From NCBI RefSeq assembly GCF_000420705.1, contig NZ_ATVL01000007.1, positions 1,054,001 through 1,118,000 of the forward strand: DNA of 64,000 bases, read 5' to 3'. This document shows positions 43,628 through 52,240 of the stretch, one piece after another. Both the position numbers and the translations under genes were made by a program. This DNA is from Hymenobacter norwichensis DSM 15439 (GTDB taxonomy: Bacteria > Bacteroidota > Bacteroidia > Cytophagales > Hymenobacteraceae). A model generated the notes under the pieces. The model did no database searches. It saw only the letters and a program-made list of their open reading frames with translations, and was not told the DNA's origin. Each line of letters begins with the position of its first letter. Position 1 is the first letter of the stretch.

Positions 43628-45340
43628 CTAGGCGTGAAAGTCCAAGCCTTGCGTGGGGGCTTGCACATATCCCTTGCGGATAGTGAAGTCGCCAAACCGC
43701 TCACCAAGCTCCCGGTTTTCGACGTAGTCGGCAAAAATGGGGTTTAGCGTTTCGATTAGGCCATCTTCGTCCAGCATTTCCTTGTAGAGCTTGTTGAGAC
43801 GGTCGCCGTTGAAGCTGGCACCCAAATACAAGTTGTAGCGCCCCACCGAACGACCCACCAACCCAATCTCACCTAGGTAAGGCCGGGCGCAGCCGTTGGG
43901 GCAGCCCGTCACGCGCAGTACAATATCATCCTGGGTTAAGTTATAGGTTTTCAGGCTTTCCTCCAGCCTGGTCAGGAGTTGGGGAAGATAGCGCTCTGCT
44001 TCGGCAAATGCTAACGAGCAGGTATTCAGGGCCACGCAAGCCAGCGCGCCGCGCCGCAGCCCCGATAGGTTGCTGCCCGCTACCTCAATGCCGTGCTTCA
44101 CCAGCGTGGCTTGCACGCTGAGGTGATGCTCGGGGCCAACGTTGGCAATAATGAGGTTTTGGTTGCCGGTGAGCCGGAAGTCGCCGGTGTGGAAAGCGGC
44201 AATTTCGCGCAAGGCGGTTTTGAGGGCGTGGCCCGGCCGGTCGGCTACCCGGCCGCCTTCGATGAACAGCGTGAGGTGCTGGGAACCATCGGTGCCGGTG
44301 GTCCAGCCGAAAGCGTCGCCGCTGCTCTTGAACTCGTAGGGGCGAGCCGGCTCCAGGTCGTAGCCGAGGCGCTTGTTTAGCTCGGTGGTAAACGTGTCCA
44401 GGCCCAGCCGGTCGAGGGTGTACTTGAGGCGCGAGAACTTGCGGTTTTCGCGGTTGCCCCAGTCGCGCTGGATGGTTACCACCTTCTCGCAGAGGTCCAC
44501 CACCTTATCGGTAGGCACAAAGCCGATGATATCGGCCAGGCGCGGGTAAGTTTCGGGCATGCCGAACGTCATGCCCATGCCGCCGCCAATGGCCACGTTG
44601 AAGCCCAGCAGTACGCCGTCTTCCTCGATGGCAATTAGGCCCAAGTCATTGGAAAAGACGTCGGTATCGTTGTGCGGCGGAATGGCCAGCGCAATCTTGA
44701 ACTTGCGGGGCAGGTAGGTACGGCCATAAATCGGTTCGTCGTCTTCCACGCCTTCCGCGGGGGCGCTGATGTGCTGCTGTTCGCCATCAAGCCACAATTC
44801 CCAGTATGCCGACGTGCGCGGCGTGAGGTGGGAGCTGATGCGCTTGGAAGCCGCGTACACCTGCTCGTGTACCTCCGACTGGTAGGGGTTGGGGTTGCAC
44901 ATCACGTTGCGGTTCACGTCGCCGCAGCCCGCAATGCTGTCCATCAACACTTGGTTGAAGCCGTGAATGGTCTTCTTGAGGTTGCGCTTCAGCACGCCAT
45001 GGAGCTGAAACGTTTGGCGGGTGGTGAGCTTGAGCGTGTTGTTGCCGAACTTCTCGGCCAGCTCGTCCATGCGCAGCCACTGGGTGGGCGTGGCAATGCC
45101 GCCCGGCACCCGCACCCGAATCATCAGTGAGTAAAGCGGCTCCAGGCGCTGGCGCTTCCGCTCCGAGTCCAGGTCCCGGTCAGCCTGCTGGTAGGAGCCG
45201 TGGAACTTGATGAGCTGGGTGTCGTCGGGGTTGAGGGCGCCCGTAATCGGGTTGGCGAGGCTATCGGCCAAGGTGCCGCGCAGGTAGTTGCTGGCGGTCT
45301 TGATGAGTTCAACCTCGGAAAGTTTGGGAGTATCTGACAT
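43628..45340 (-). CDS. cysI: Assimilatory sulfite reductase hemoprotein (beta) subunit
   Basis: A 570-residue enzyme that reduces sulfite to sulfide with six electrons. The start at 45340 (MSDTPKLSEVE) is the family N-terminus; the frame is open further upstream into the DUF2490 gene. The four cysteines holding the 4Fe-4S cluster and siroheme are at 435, 441, 480 and 484 (CVALNTC and CPNGC). Siroheme-contact segments include NRNVMCNPNP and KLTTRQTFQLHGV. Its first 32 bases overlap the end of the DUF2490 gene, which suggests coupled translation. The electron donor should be the CysJ encoded at 49334-51244. Confidence 0.95.
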   Translation of the reverse strand: MSDTPKLSEVELIKTASNYLRGTLADSLANPITGALNPDDTQLIKFHGSYQQADRDLDSERKRQRLEPLYSLMIRVRVPGGIATPTQWLRMDELAEKFGNNTLKLTTRQTFQLHGVLKRNLKKTIHGFNQVLMDSIAGCGDVNRNVMCNPNPYQSEVHEQVYAASKRISSHLTPRTSAYWELWLDGEQQHISAPAEGVEDDEPIYGRTYLPRKFKIALAIPPHNDTDVFSNDLGLIAIEEDGVLLGFNVAIGGGMGMTFGMPETYPRLADIIGFVPTDKVVDLCEKVVTIQRDWGNRENRKFSRLKYTLDRLGLDTFTTELNKRLGYDLEPARPYEFKSSGDAFGWTTGTDGSQHLTLFIEGGRVADRPGHALKTALREIAAFHTGDFRLTGNQNLIIANVGPEHHLSVQATLVKHGIEVAGSNLSGLRRGALACVALNTCSLAFAEAERYLPQLLTRLEESLKTYNLTQDDIVLRVTGCPNGCARPYLGEIGLVGRSVGRYNLYLGASFNGDRLNKLYKEMLDEDGLIETLNPIFADYVENRELGERFGDFTIRKGYVQAPTQGLDFHA

Positions 45341-46112
45341 TATTTTGTTGCGGAGCAGAAACAGGGATGGGCGGCGGGGTGGGCCGCAAATCGAAATTGT
45401 GGAAGTAAAACACCCGAATGGTGTGCTGGTTGCGGTACACGTTGCCGGCGGGCAGTTGCTGAAACAGATGCATGTAGCCGGCGTGTAGTTGGCTGTGCTT
45501 GCTAGCCTGATACACCACGCCCGCAAACAGGCGGTTCTGGTCGAAGTGGTTGTAGTGAATTTCTTTGCCGAAATTCATCATCACCTCGTTGTTGAGCAGA
45601 AATTGCAGCCCGCCCGGCTCGAAAGCGTGCTTGGTGAGTGGTAAGAACAGCGCCGCGTTGTAGCGGGTTCGCCAGTTGAAGTCGTAATCAGACGTTTGCT
45701 CGTTGTTGCGGATGGTGTTGCGAAACCGCTCTTCCAGCCGCACCCACTGCATCAGGCGGGCCTTCGGAAAGCGGGTAAACCACTGCACCTGTTGCCAGGA
45801 ACGGTGCTCCGGCTGGCCCACCGTGCGGGCCCCGTCGGGGAAGTGGTGCACGTAAGCATAGCCGCCCGTCAGACGCACGTCATCGGTGAGGTAGTACGTG
45901 AGCCCCACCCGCGCCACGCCCTGAAACAGGTCTTGCACAAAATGGCCGTGTAGGCGTAGGTGCAAGTCGGTCCAGGTGCCCCAGCGCTGGGAGAAACGGG
46001 TTTGGTTGAAGACGCCTAGCCACGTTTGCTGTTCTCGCACATACTGCTTCTGCGCCCGCAACGGTAGGGCCGCCAGCAGTAACAAAGCACAGGAGAGAAC
46101 GGGGCGTTTCAT
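45309..46112 (-). CDS. DUF2490 outer-membrane-type protein
   Basis: A 267-residue protein with a signal peptide (SCALLLLAALPLRAQ) and repeated amphipathic beta strands rich in aromatic residues (WTDLHLRLHGHFVQDLF, GLTYYLTDDVRLTGGYAYVHHF), the pattern of the DUF2490 family, which is predicted to form a small outer-membrane barrel. It overlaps cysI by 32 bases and follows the TonB receptor gene, so it is part of the sulfur island. Its role is unknown; a channel or a partner of the receptor is possible. Confidence 0.82.
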   Translation of the reverse strand: MKRPVLSCALLLLAALPLRAQKQYVREQQTWLGVFNQTRFSQRWGTWTDLHLRLHGHFVQDLFQGVARVGLTYYLTDDVRLTGGYAYVHHFPDGARTVGQPEHRSWQQVQWFTRFPKARLMQWVRLEERFRNTIRNNEQTSDYDFNWRTRYNAALFLPLTKHAFEPGGLQFLLNNEVMMNFGKEIHYNHFDQNRLFAGVVYQASKHSQLHAGYMHLFQQLPAGNVYRNQHTIRVFYFHNFDLRPTPPPIPVSAPQQNNVRYSQTFRG

Positions 46113-46135
46113 GGGAGAAGCTAGCGCTATAAGTT

Positions 46136-46288
46136 ATTCTAGTTCCCCTCCTCAGATGAGGAGGGGTTAGGGGTGGTTGAACAATTAGAACGACTATTAG
46201 AAACTTGTTCTAGCTACTTGTTCAACGATTAAACCACCCCGCCCTTCGGGCACCCCTCCTTGAAAAAAGGAGGGGAGTTTCGTTCTAG
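46136..46288. repeat. Double-hairpin palindromic element between the TonB receptor and DUF2490 genes
   Basis: Each end is itself a hairpin of CCCCTCCT with AGGAGGGG (46145-46152 with 46159-46166, and 46253-46260 with 46268-46275). The inner parts also pair at long range: GGGGTGGTT at 46170-46178 with AACCACCCC at 46232-46240, and GTTGAAC with GTTCAAC. It ends exactly at the stop codon of the TonB receptor gene. Confidence 0.78.
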
Positions 46289-49198
46289 TTAGCGAATGAT
46301 GGTGTTGTCGAAGGTCAGGGCCACGTAGTACAGGCCACCGATGGTTGGGCCGGCGGCGTACTGGATGTAGCGGTTGTTGAACAGGTTGGCGCCGCCTACT
46401 TTGATGGTTGTTTTCAGGGTCGGCACGCGTAGGTTCACTTGGGCATCCACGGTTTGGTAGGCGGGCACCCGGCCGTTAGCCAGCGGGCTTTCCCACAAGA
46501 AGCTGCTTTGCCGGCGCCATACCACGTTGAATCCCAAATTGCGCGCCACTTCCCGGTTACCGAAGCTCACGTTGGTGGCCCACTTCGGCGTGTTGAAGCC
46601 GGTCACGAAGATGTCGGACTGGTCGTTAGCGGAGATGTTGTTGTAGTTGATGTTGCCGCCGACGGTGAATTTCTGGTAGAAATTGTAAGTCAAGCCCAGC
46701 GTGGAACCGTAGCTGTGGTAGTCGTTGAGGGCGTTGGTGTACACCCGGTACCGGTCCTGGCGGGTGGAGCGGTTGGTGGCCAGCGCAGCTAGTACGGCAT
46801 CATCAGAACCAACCTGCACCTGCTGGCCGTCGGCGTTTTTGGGTACGCTCACTTCCACTTGGCCCAGGAAACCAGAGTAGATGTTGTAGTACGCATCGGC
46901 GTCAACCGACAAGCGGTTGTCGAACAGCACGCTGCGGTAGCCCACCTCGTAGGCGTTGATTTGCTCGGGCTGCTCGGTAGGCAGGTTGCCCACGGTGAGC
47001 AAGCTGCGAATTTCGGGCCGTACGGCGGCCTGCGAGGCCGTAGTGCCCGCGTTGGCGGCTACGTAGGCATTCACGGCGGCGTTGAAGGTGGAAATCGAAG
47101 CCAGTGTGTAGGAGTTGTCGAGGTAGTTCAGGCCTTCGTTCACGCGGGCCAGGCCGCCCACGCGGCGCACGTTGCCGTTGTTCACAAACGACAGCGCCTC
47201 AAACAGCGACGGGAAGCGCCAGCCATTCTGGTACGAAGCCCGGAAATTGTGCTTCTCAGCCAGCGTATACACGGCCGCTACCCGCGGGTTCAGCTTGGGG
47301 TCGAACTCCGGGTTGTAATCGGCGCGCAACGAAGCGGTAATCTTCAGCCGGTCAGCCAGCAACAGCCGCGTGGCCTGCACAAAGCCGCCGAACTTCTTGT
47401 AATACTGGTTGTTGCCGCCAGGCTGGGTCCGTTCACCCAAAGGCCGGCTGAAGTCCACGAAGTTGTTGCCGTCGGGAATCACCTCGTACACGCGGGCATC
47501 GGCGCCCACCAGCACATCGGCAAACGTGATGCGCTGGCCTACATTCCAGAGCGTTTCGCCGTGGTAGGTGTGGCTGCGCTGGGTGAGGGCCGCGCCGCCG
47601 GGTACCGGGGCGCCGGGTACGTTCACGCCGCTGTCCCAGTTGTTGGTATGAACGATGGTGTTTTTCAGGCTGTTGAAAGCCGCCGTGCCGGGAATAGCGC
47701 GGCCCGCATCGGCCGCAACGCGGGCTTGCTGCATGGCCACGGGCAGCGGAGCGCCGCCGTTCACTTGGCTTAGCAGCTCCCGCCGAAACTTGTCGCCCCA
47801 GCTGGTACCGGCGGCGGTAAGGCCGGTAGCGCCGTTTTGCAGGTCGAGGTTGAGGGCCAGCGGGTTGAGGTTGTAGGAGTCGCCGGTGTCTTCAATCAGC
47901 ATATAGCCGCGCACCGTCAGCTGGTCGTTTTTCAGTTCCAGCTTATGGTTTTGCACGGTCACGCCGTCCAGCTGAATCTTGTTGCCGCGCTGAAACACGC
48001 CGTCCATCAGCCCGAATCGGTAGCCGTAGCTCAGCTCCAGCTTGTCGGTGAGCTTGTAGTGCAGGCTGGCATCGGCCTTGATGTTGCGCACGATAGGGTT
48101 GGTGAGGTCCCGCTCGTAGTAGCCCGTGCGGCGCACGTTGAAGGTTTCGTTGCGGCCGTTGTAGGGAATGGTGATGGCCACGTTGCCGGCGTTGTCGTCG
48201 CCGTAGCGGTTCCAGAGGTCCGCGGCAGGGTTCTGGTCGCCGCTCAGCTCCGGGAAACGTGGGTTGGCCGAGCTGGCAGTTTGCGGGTTCTGGTCGTTTT
48301 GGGTGTTAGCCAGCCAATCGGTACCCCGCATAAAGTCGAGGTTCACCTTGAAGGCAAACTTGTTGTTGAACGCCTGCGCGTACCGCACGGCGGTTTCCGT
48401 CAGCACGCTCGGGTCCCGGTCGATACCATCTACGTGGTTGACGCCCACTTTCTGGTACACGCTCAAGCCCTGGTAGGTGAAAGGGCTTTTGGTGGTGAGG
48501 TTGGCCATACCGTTGATGGCGTTCATGCCGTACAGCGCCGAAGCGGCACCGGGCGTGATTTCCACGCTGGCAATATCGAGCTCTGTCGGGCCGATGGCGT
48601 TGCCGAGCGGTACGCCCAGCGTGGCCGCCTGCATGTCCACGCCATCCACGAGCTGCATAAAGCGGAAATTGTTCGGGATGTTGAAGCCGCGGGTGTTGGG
48701 CACTTTAAAGGTGAGGCTGCTGGTGGTCATCTGCACGCCCTTCACGTTTTCCAGCGCGTCGTAGAAACTAGGCGCGGGTGTCTCCTTGATGGCCCGGATA
48801 TCCAGCTTCTCAATAGCCACCGGCGACTTCAACCGGCTTTCTTCCACCCGCGACGCCGATACCACCACCTCGTTGGTGATAATCTCGCGCGAGTCCAAGG
48901 ACACCGCAATGCGCCGGCTGCCGCGCGCAATTTCAATTTCGCGCCGGTCGTGGCCCAGGGCGTTGAATACCAGTACAAACGGGTATTGCAGCTTGGCTTG
49001 CAGCTCGAACTTGCCTTCGGCATCGGTTTGAGTGCCCAGGGTGCCGCCTTTCACGCTCACGCTCACGCCGGGCAGCGGCTCGTTGGTGCTTTTCTCGCGC
49101 ACCTCCCCGCTGATGGCAATCAGCTCGGTTTGCGCCCGTGCGGGAGTTACCAGCGCCAAGGCAGGAACAATAGCTAAAGCAGCGTAACGTGCTTTCAT
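46289..49198 (-). CDS. TonB-dependent outer-membrane receptor
   Basis: A 969-residue receptor. Signal peptide 1-22; carboxypeptidase-regulatory-like domain about 25-105 (ISGEVREKSTNEPLPGVSVSV); TonB box NEVVVSASR near 110; plug domain about 120-240 (ALENVKGVQM, NTRGFNIPNNF, MQLVDGVDMQ, GAASALYGMNAINGMANL); then a barrel to the C-terminus ending in an aromatic-rich strand (GGLYYVALTFDNTIIR). No SusD partner follows, so it is not a typical polysaccharide locus. The position inside the cys cluster suggests import of a sulfur source such as a sulfonate or sulfate ester, or of a cofactor; this is inference. Confidence 0.88.
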   Translation of the reverse strand: MKARYAALAIVPALALVTPARAQTELIAISGEVREKSTNEPLPGVSVSVKGGTLGTQTDAEGKFELQAKLQYPFVLVFNALGHDRREIEIARGSRRIAVSLDSREIITNEVVVSASRVEESRLKSPVAIEKLDIRAIKETPAPSFYDALENVKGVQMTTSSLTFKVPNTRGFNIPNNFRFMQLVDGVDMQAATLGVPLGNAIGPTELDIASVEITPGAASALYGMNAINGMANLTTKSPFTYQGLSVYQKVGVNHVDGIDRDPSVLTETAVRYAQAFNNKFAFKVNLDFMRGTDWLANTQNDQNPQTASSANPRFPELSGDQNPAADLWNRYGDDNAGNVAITIPYNGRNETFNVRRTGYYERDLTNPIVRNIKADASLHYKLTDKLELSYGYRFGLMDGVFQRGNKIQLDGVTVQNHKLELKNDQLTVRGYMLIEDTGDSYNLNPLALNLDLQNGATGLTAAGTSWGDKFRRELLSQVNGGAPLPVAMQQARVAADAGRAIPGTAAFNSLKNTIVHTNNWDSGVNVPGAPVPGGAALTQRSHTYHGETLWNVGQRITFADVLVGADARVYEVIPDGNNFVDFSRPLGERTQPGGNNQYYKKFGGFVQATRLLLADRLKITASLRADYNPEFDPKLNPRVAAVYTLAEKHNFRASYQNGWRFPSLFEALSFVNNGNVRRVGGLARVNEGLNYLDNSYTLASISTFNAAVNAYVAANAGTTASQAAVRPEIRSLLTVGNLPTEQPEQINAYEVGYRSVLFDNRLSVDADAYYNIYSGFLGQVEVSVPKNADGQQVQVGSDDAVLAALATNRSTRQDRYRVYTNALNDYHSYGSTLGLTYNFYQKFTVGGNINYNNISANDQSDIFVTGFNTPKWATNVSFGNREVARNLGFNVVWRRQSSFLWESPLANGRVPAYQTVDAQVNLRVPTLKTTIKVGGANLFNNRYIQYAAGPTIGGLYYVALTFDNTIIR

Positions 49199-49277
49199 CG
49201 GAATAAAGGTCTATTTAGCTGCAAGGAAGAGAGTTAACCCTAGTAAAAGAGAAGGGCAAGGGTTTCAGCCGCGACGC

Positions 49278-49322
49278 AAAAGAGAGGCCGTCATGTTGAT
49301 GACAGAAACACAACGGCCTCTC
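49278..49322 (-). terminator. Terminator between cysJ and the TonB receptor gene
   Basis: A 10-base stem (49282-49291 with 49313-49322) enclosing a small inner hairpin, followed on the minus strand by TTTT. It sits just after the cysJ stop. Confidence 0.7.
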
Positions 49323-49333
49323 CGTGAGGTCTT

Positions 49334-51244
49334 TTAATACACGTCCTCTAGGTAGCGGCGCTGCTTTTTAAGTTGCTTCAGGTATTCGGCGGCATACTCA
49401 GAATCCTGGCCGCTTTGCTGCTGAATGATGGTGAGCAAGGCCTTGCGCACATCGGCTGCCATGCGGGTTTTGTCGCCGCACACGTAGAAGTGGGCGCCGT
49501 CTTCCAGCCACTTAAACACCTGCGGAGCCTGCTCCAACAAGCGGTGCTGCACGTAGATTTTCTCGGCCTGGTCGCGCGAAAACGCCAGGTCCAAGCGGCT
49601 CAACGTGCCTTGCTTGAGGTGCTGCTGCCACTCGGTTTGGTACAGGAAGTCGGTGGTGAATTCGGGGTTGCCGAATACCAGCCAGTTGCGTCCCGTCGCG
49701 CCGGTTTCGGCCCGCTCCTGCACGAAAGCGCGGAAGGGTGCCACGCCCGTACCCGGCCCCACCATAATGATGTCGGTGGCGGGGTCTTGCGGCAGTTTGA
49801 AGTACTCGCTGCGGTCCACCCACACCCGCGCCGTGTCGCCAATGTTCAGATGGTCAGCCTGATACACCGAGCAGGCGCCGTGCTTCTGGCGGCCGTTGGT
49901 TTCGTAGCGCACCGCGCTTACCGTCAAATGCACCTCATCCGGGTATGCTGACAAGCTGCTGGCAATGGAGTAGGCCCGCGCCGGCAACGGCCGCAATACC
50001 GTAGCCAACTGCTGCGCCGATAAGTCGGCGGGAAACTGAGTGAGCAAATCCACCACGTCGCGGCCATACAGGAAGGCTTGCAGCTGGGGCGTACCCGCCA
50101 ACGCTTCGTGCAGGGTTGGGTGCTGCGGCGCGAGGGCCGCGTAGCGTTCCAGCACGTCACGGGTCAGCACCGACAGCTCTAGCCGCTCAGTCAGGGCGGT
50201 AGTTAAATCCAGTTCTTCACCTTTGAATTTCACGGGCGTCGAAGCCTCGAAACGGCCAGCTTGCAGCACATCGGCTACCAGCTCGGGGCGGTTGTGGGGC
50301 TGCACCATTAGGGCGTCGCCGGGCTCGTATTGGAGGCCAGAACCTTCCAGGGAGAATTCGAGGTGGTAGGTTTCCTTGGCAGAACCGCGGCCGTTCAGCT
50401 GAATCTTTTCCAGCAACGTGGCTTCAATTGGCGTTTCATCGTGCTGCACAGCCGGCGTAGCGGCTGGAGCCGCCACCCGAAACGCGGAAATATCCGCCTG
50501 GCTGCCGCCGTTGGAGCCGGAAGCTGCCGCCTGTGCCAACGTAGCGCCCGTGCTGGGGCCGGTTTGGGGCGTGGCGGTGGCTACTTCCTGCGCCAGCACG
50601 TCCAGCACCCGGTCGGCCCATTCCGCCGCTGACTCCTGGTAGGCCACGTCGCAGTCCACCCGCTCAGTCAGGCGCTGAGCGCCCAAAGCGGCCAGCCGCT
50701 CATCGAACTCGATACCGGTCTGGCAGAACTGCACGTAGCTTTTGTCGCCGAGGGCCAGCACCGAGTAGCGCAAGGCCGGCAGCTTGGGAGCCCGGGGGCC
50801 CAGCAGGAACTTGTGCAGGTCTTCGGCCGCAATGGGGGGCTCGCCTTCGCCCTGGGTGCTGGTAATCACCAGCAACTGCTGCTCCGATGCCAACGCGCGA
50901 GTTGGGTACTCGTTCATGTCGCGCACCGTGGGCTCCAAACCGCGCTGGCGGGCCGCCTCGGCAGTTTGCAGTGCTATCTTCTTGCTGTTGCCCGTTTGAG
51001 AACCATACAAAATGGTGAGTCGCGGCGGAGCCACCGCCGGAGCTGGGGCAGGTGTTGCTACAGCAGCAGATAACGCCTGTTGGGCTGGGGCAGCAGCGGC
51101 ACTGGTTGAAGTGGCATCGGTGGCGCGGCCGTAGAGGTAGCCGCTCAGCCACACCAGTTGCTGCGAAGATAGGCTTGCAGTCAAGTCGTTGAGGGCCTTG
51201 TCGTCGAGCCCAAGCGGCAACCCGGAGGAAGAAGAAATAGACAT
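49334..51244 (-). CDS. cysJ: Assimilatory sulfite reductase flavoprotein (alpha) subunit
   Basis: A 636-residue diflavin reductase that passes electrons from NADPH through FAD and FMN to CysI. N-terminal helix-rich part and Ala/Pro linker 1-72; flavodoxin domain about 75-215 with LTILYGSQTGNSKKIA and LALGDKSYVQFC; FAD domain with RAYSIASS; NADPH domain with IMVGPGTGVAPFRAF; and a C-terminal RRYLEDVY ending in the aromatic residue that stacks on FAD. It is complete. A terminator downstream separates it from the receptor gene. Confidence 0.93.
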   Translation of the reverse strand: MSISSSSGLPLGLDDKALNDLTASLSSQQLVWLSGYLYGRATDATSTSAAAAPAQQALSAAVATPAPAPAVAPPRLTILYGSQTGNSKKIALQTAEAARQRGLEPTVRDMNEYPTRALASEQQLLVITSTQGEGEPPIAAEDLHKFLLGPRAPKLPALRYSVLALGDKSYVQFCQTGIEFDERLAALGAQRLTERVDCDVAYQESAAEWADRVLDVLAQEVATATPQTGPSTGATLAQAAASGSNGGSQADISAFRVAAPAATPAVQHDETPIEATLLEKIQLNGRGSAKETYHLEFSLEGSGLQYEPGDALMVQPHNRPELVADVLQAGRFEASTPVKFKGEELDLTTALTERLELSVLTRDVLERYAALAPQHPTLHEALAGTPQLQAFLYGRDVVDLLTQFPADLSAQQLATVLRPLPARAYSIASSLSAYPDEVHLTVSAVRYETNGRQKHGACSVYQADHLNIGDTARVWVDRSEYFKLPQDPATDIIMVGPGTGVAPFRAFVQERAETGATGRNWLVFGNPEFTTDFLYQTEWQQHLKQGTLSRLDLAFSRDQAEKIYVQHRLLEQAPQVFKWLEDGAHFYVCGDKTRMAADVRKALLTIIQQQSGQDSEYAAEYLKQLKKQRRYLEDVY

Positions 51245-51368
51245 CAGGAAACTAAGTTGAAGCGGTGGGCTAAGAAGGAGGGAGGCTGGTTTGCTGTTCC
51301 GGCCACAGGTAGGAATCTGGGTTAACTATTCTGTTCAGATTCCTCCCTTTGGTTGGAATGGCAGTGCA

Positions 51369-52172
51369 TTAGGCTACCTCCGCGTAGGCTGCGGCAAAAG
51401 CTGGAAATGATAAACCGGGGAGCAGGGAGGCTACTTCTGCCTGCGAGGTAGCCAGCCGGACCACTTCGCCAATAATGATGATGGCCGGAGCGCCAATACC
51501 GGCGGCGGCGGCGCGGGCGGGCAACTCAGCCACGGTGCCTGTTACTAGCCGCGCATTGGGCAAAGTGCCGTTTTGCACGATGGCCGCTGGCGTACTGGCC
51601 TGCCCGTGCTGGCAGTATAGGGCCGCAATGCGCGCCAACTCGCCCAAGCCCATCAGAATAACTGTGGTGCTGCGCGTGCTGGCCGCTTCACTCACGCTGC
51701 CCGACAACTCGCCGGTGGCGGTGGTGGCCGTAATCACCCGAAACCCCTCGCTAGCCCCGCGGTGCGTAACCGGAATGCCCAAACTGCCCGCTGCTGCAAC
51801 GGCGCTGCTGATGCCGGGTACGTAATCGGTTAAGAGGCCATGCTGTTCGGCATACAGCATCTCCTCCCGGCCTCGCCCAAACACGAATGGGTCGCCACCT
51901 TTCAGGCGTACTACATGGCCATACTGGCGGGCGTAGTCCACAATCAGGGCGTTGATTTCGTCCTGGCTATGGCTGCGCAAACCGCGCCGCTTACCCACAA
52001 ATACCGTCACGGCATCGGGGCGGGCGTGAGCGAGCAAGTCATTGTTGGCCAGTGCGTCATACAAAATGACGTCGGCCTCGCCCAATACCCGCGCGCCTTT
52101 CAGCGTCAGCAACTCCGGGTCGCCGGGGCCGGCACCTAGTACGGTAAGACGAGGGATTTTGGAGAGTGACAT
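51369..52172 (-). CDS. cobA: Uroporphyrinogen-III C-methyltransferase (SUMT)
   Basis: A 267-residue SAM-dependent enzyme that methylates uroporphyrinogen III twice to give precorrin-2, the first step toward siroheme. The start at 52172 (MSLSKIPRLTVLGAGPGDPEL) is the family N-terminus. Motifs: VLGAGPGDPELLTLKG for SAM binding, VRLKGGDPFVFGRGREE, and PGISSAVAAAGSLGIPVTHRG. It lacks the dehydrogenase half of CysG, which here is fused to the transporter at 42020-43531, so siroheme synthesis is split over two genes of the same island. Confidence 0.94.
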   Translation of the reverse strand: MSLSKIPRLTVLGAGPGDPELLTLKGARVLGEADVILYDALANNDLLAHARPDAVTVFVGKRRGLRSHSQDEINALIVDYARQYGHVVRLKGGDPFVFGRGREEMLYAEQHGLLTDYVPGISSAVAAAGSLGIPVTHRGASEGFRVITATTATGELSGSVSEAASTRSTTVILMGLGELARIAALYCQHGQASTPAAIVQNGTLPNARLVTGTVAELPARAAAAGIGAPAIIIIGEVVRLATSQAEVASLLPGLSFPAFAAAYAEVA

Positions 52173-52193
52173 AAGAGAGGCTTGAATAAACAG

Positions 52194-52228
52194 GAACGTC
52201 ATGCTGATCTTGCCGAAGCAGGACGTTC
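52194..52228. repeat. REP-like palindrome between cysN and cobA
   Basis: GAACGTC (52194-52200) pairs with GACGTTC (52222-52228). The GTCATGCTGA and GACGTTCTA words also occur, with small changes, in the element at 53577-53666. Confidence 0.55.
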
Positions 52229-52240
52229 TATGGGTATGCA

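Noticed and set aside
47837..49177. Plus-strand ORF of 446 residues antisense to the TonB receptor gene
   Set aside because: It is a shadow of high-GC codon usage. The peptide is rich in Val, His and Gly with no domain pattern, while the minus strand has a full receptor.
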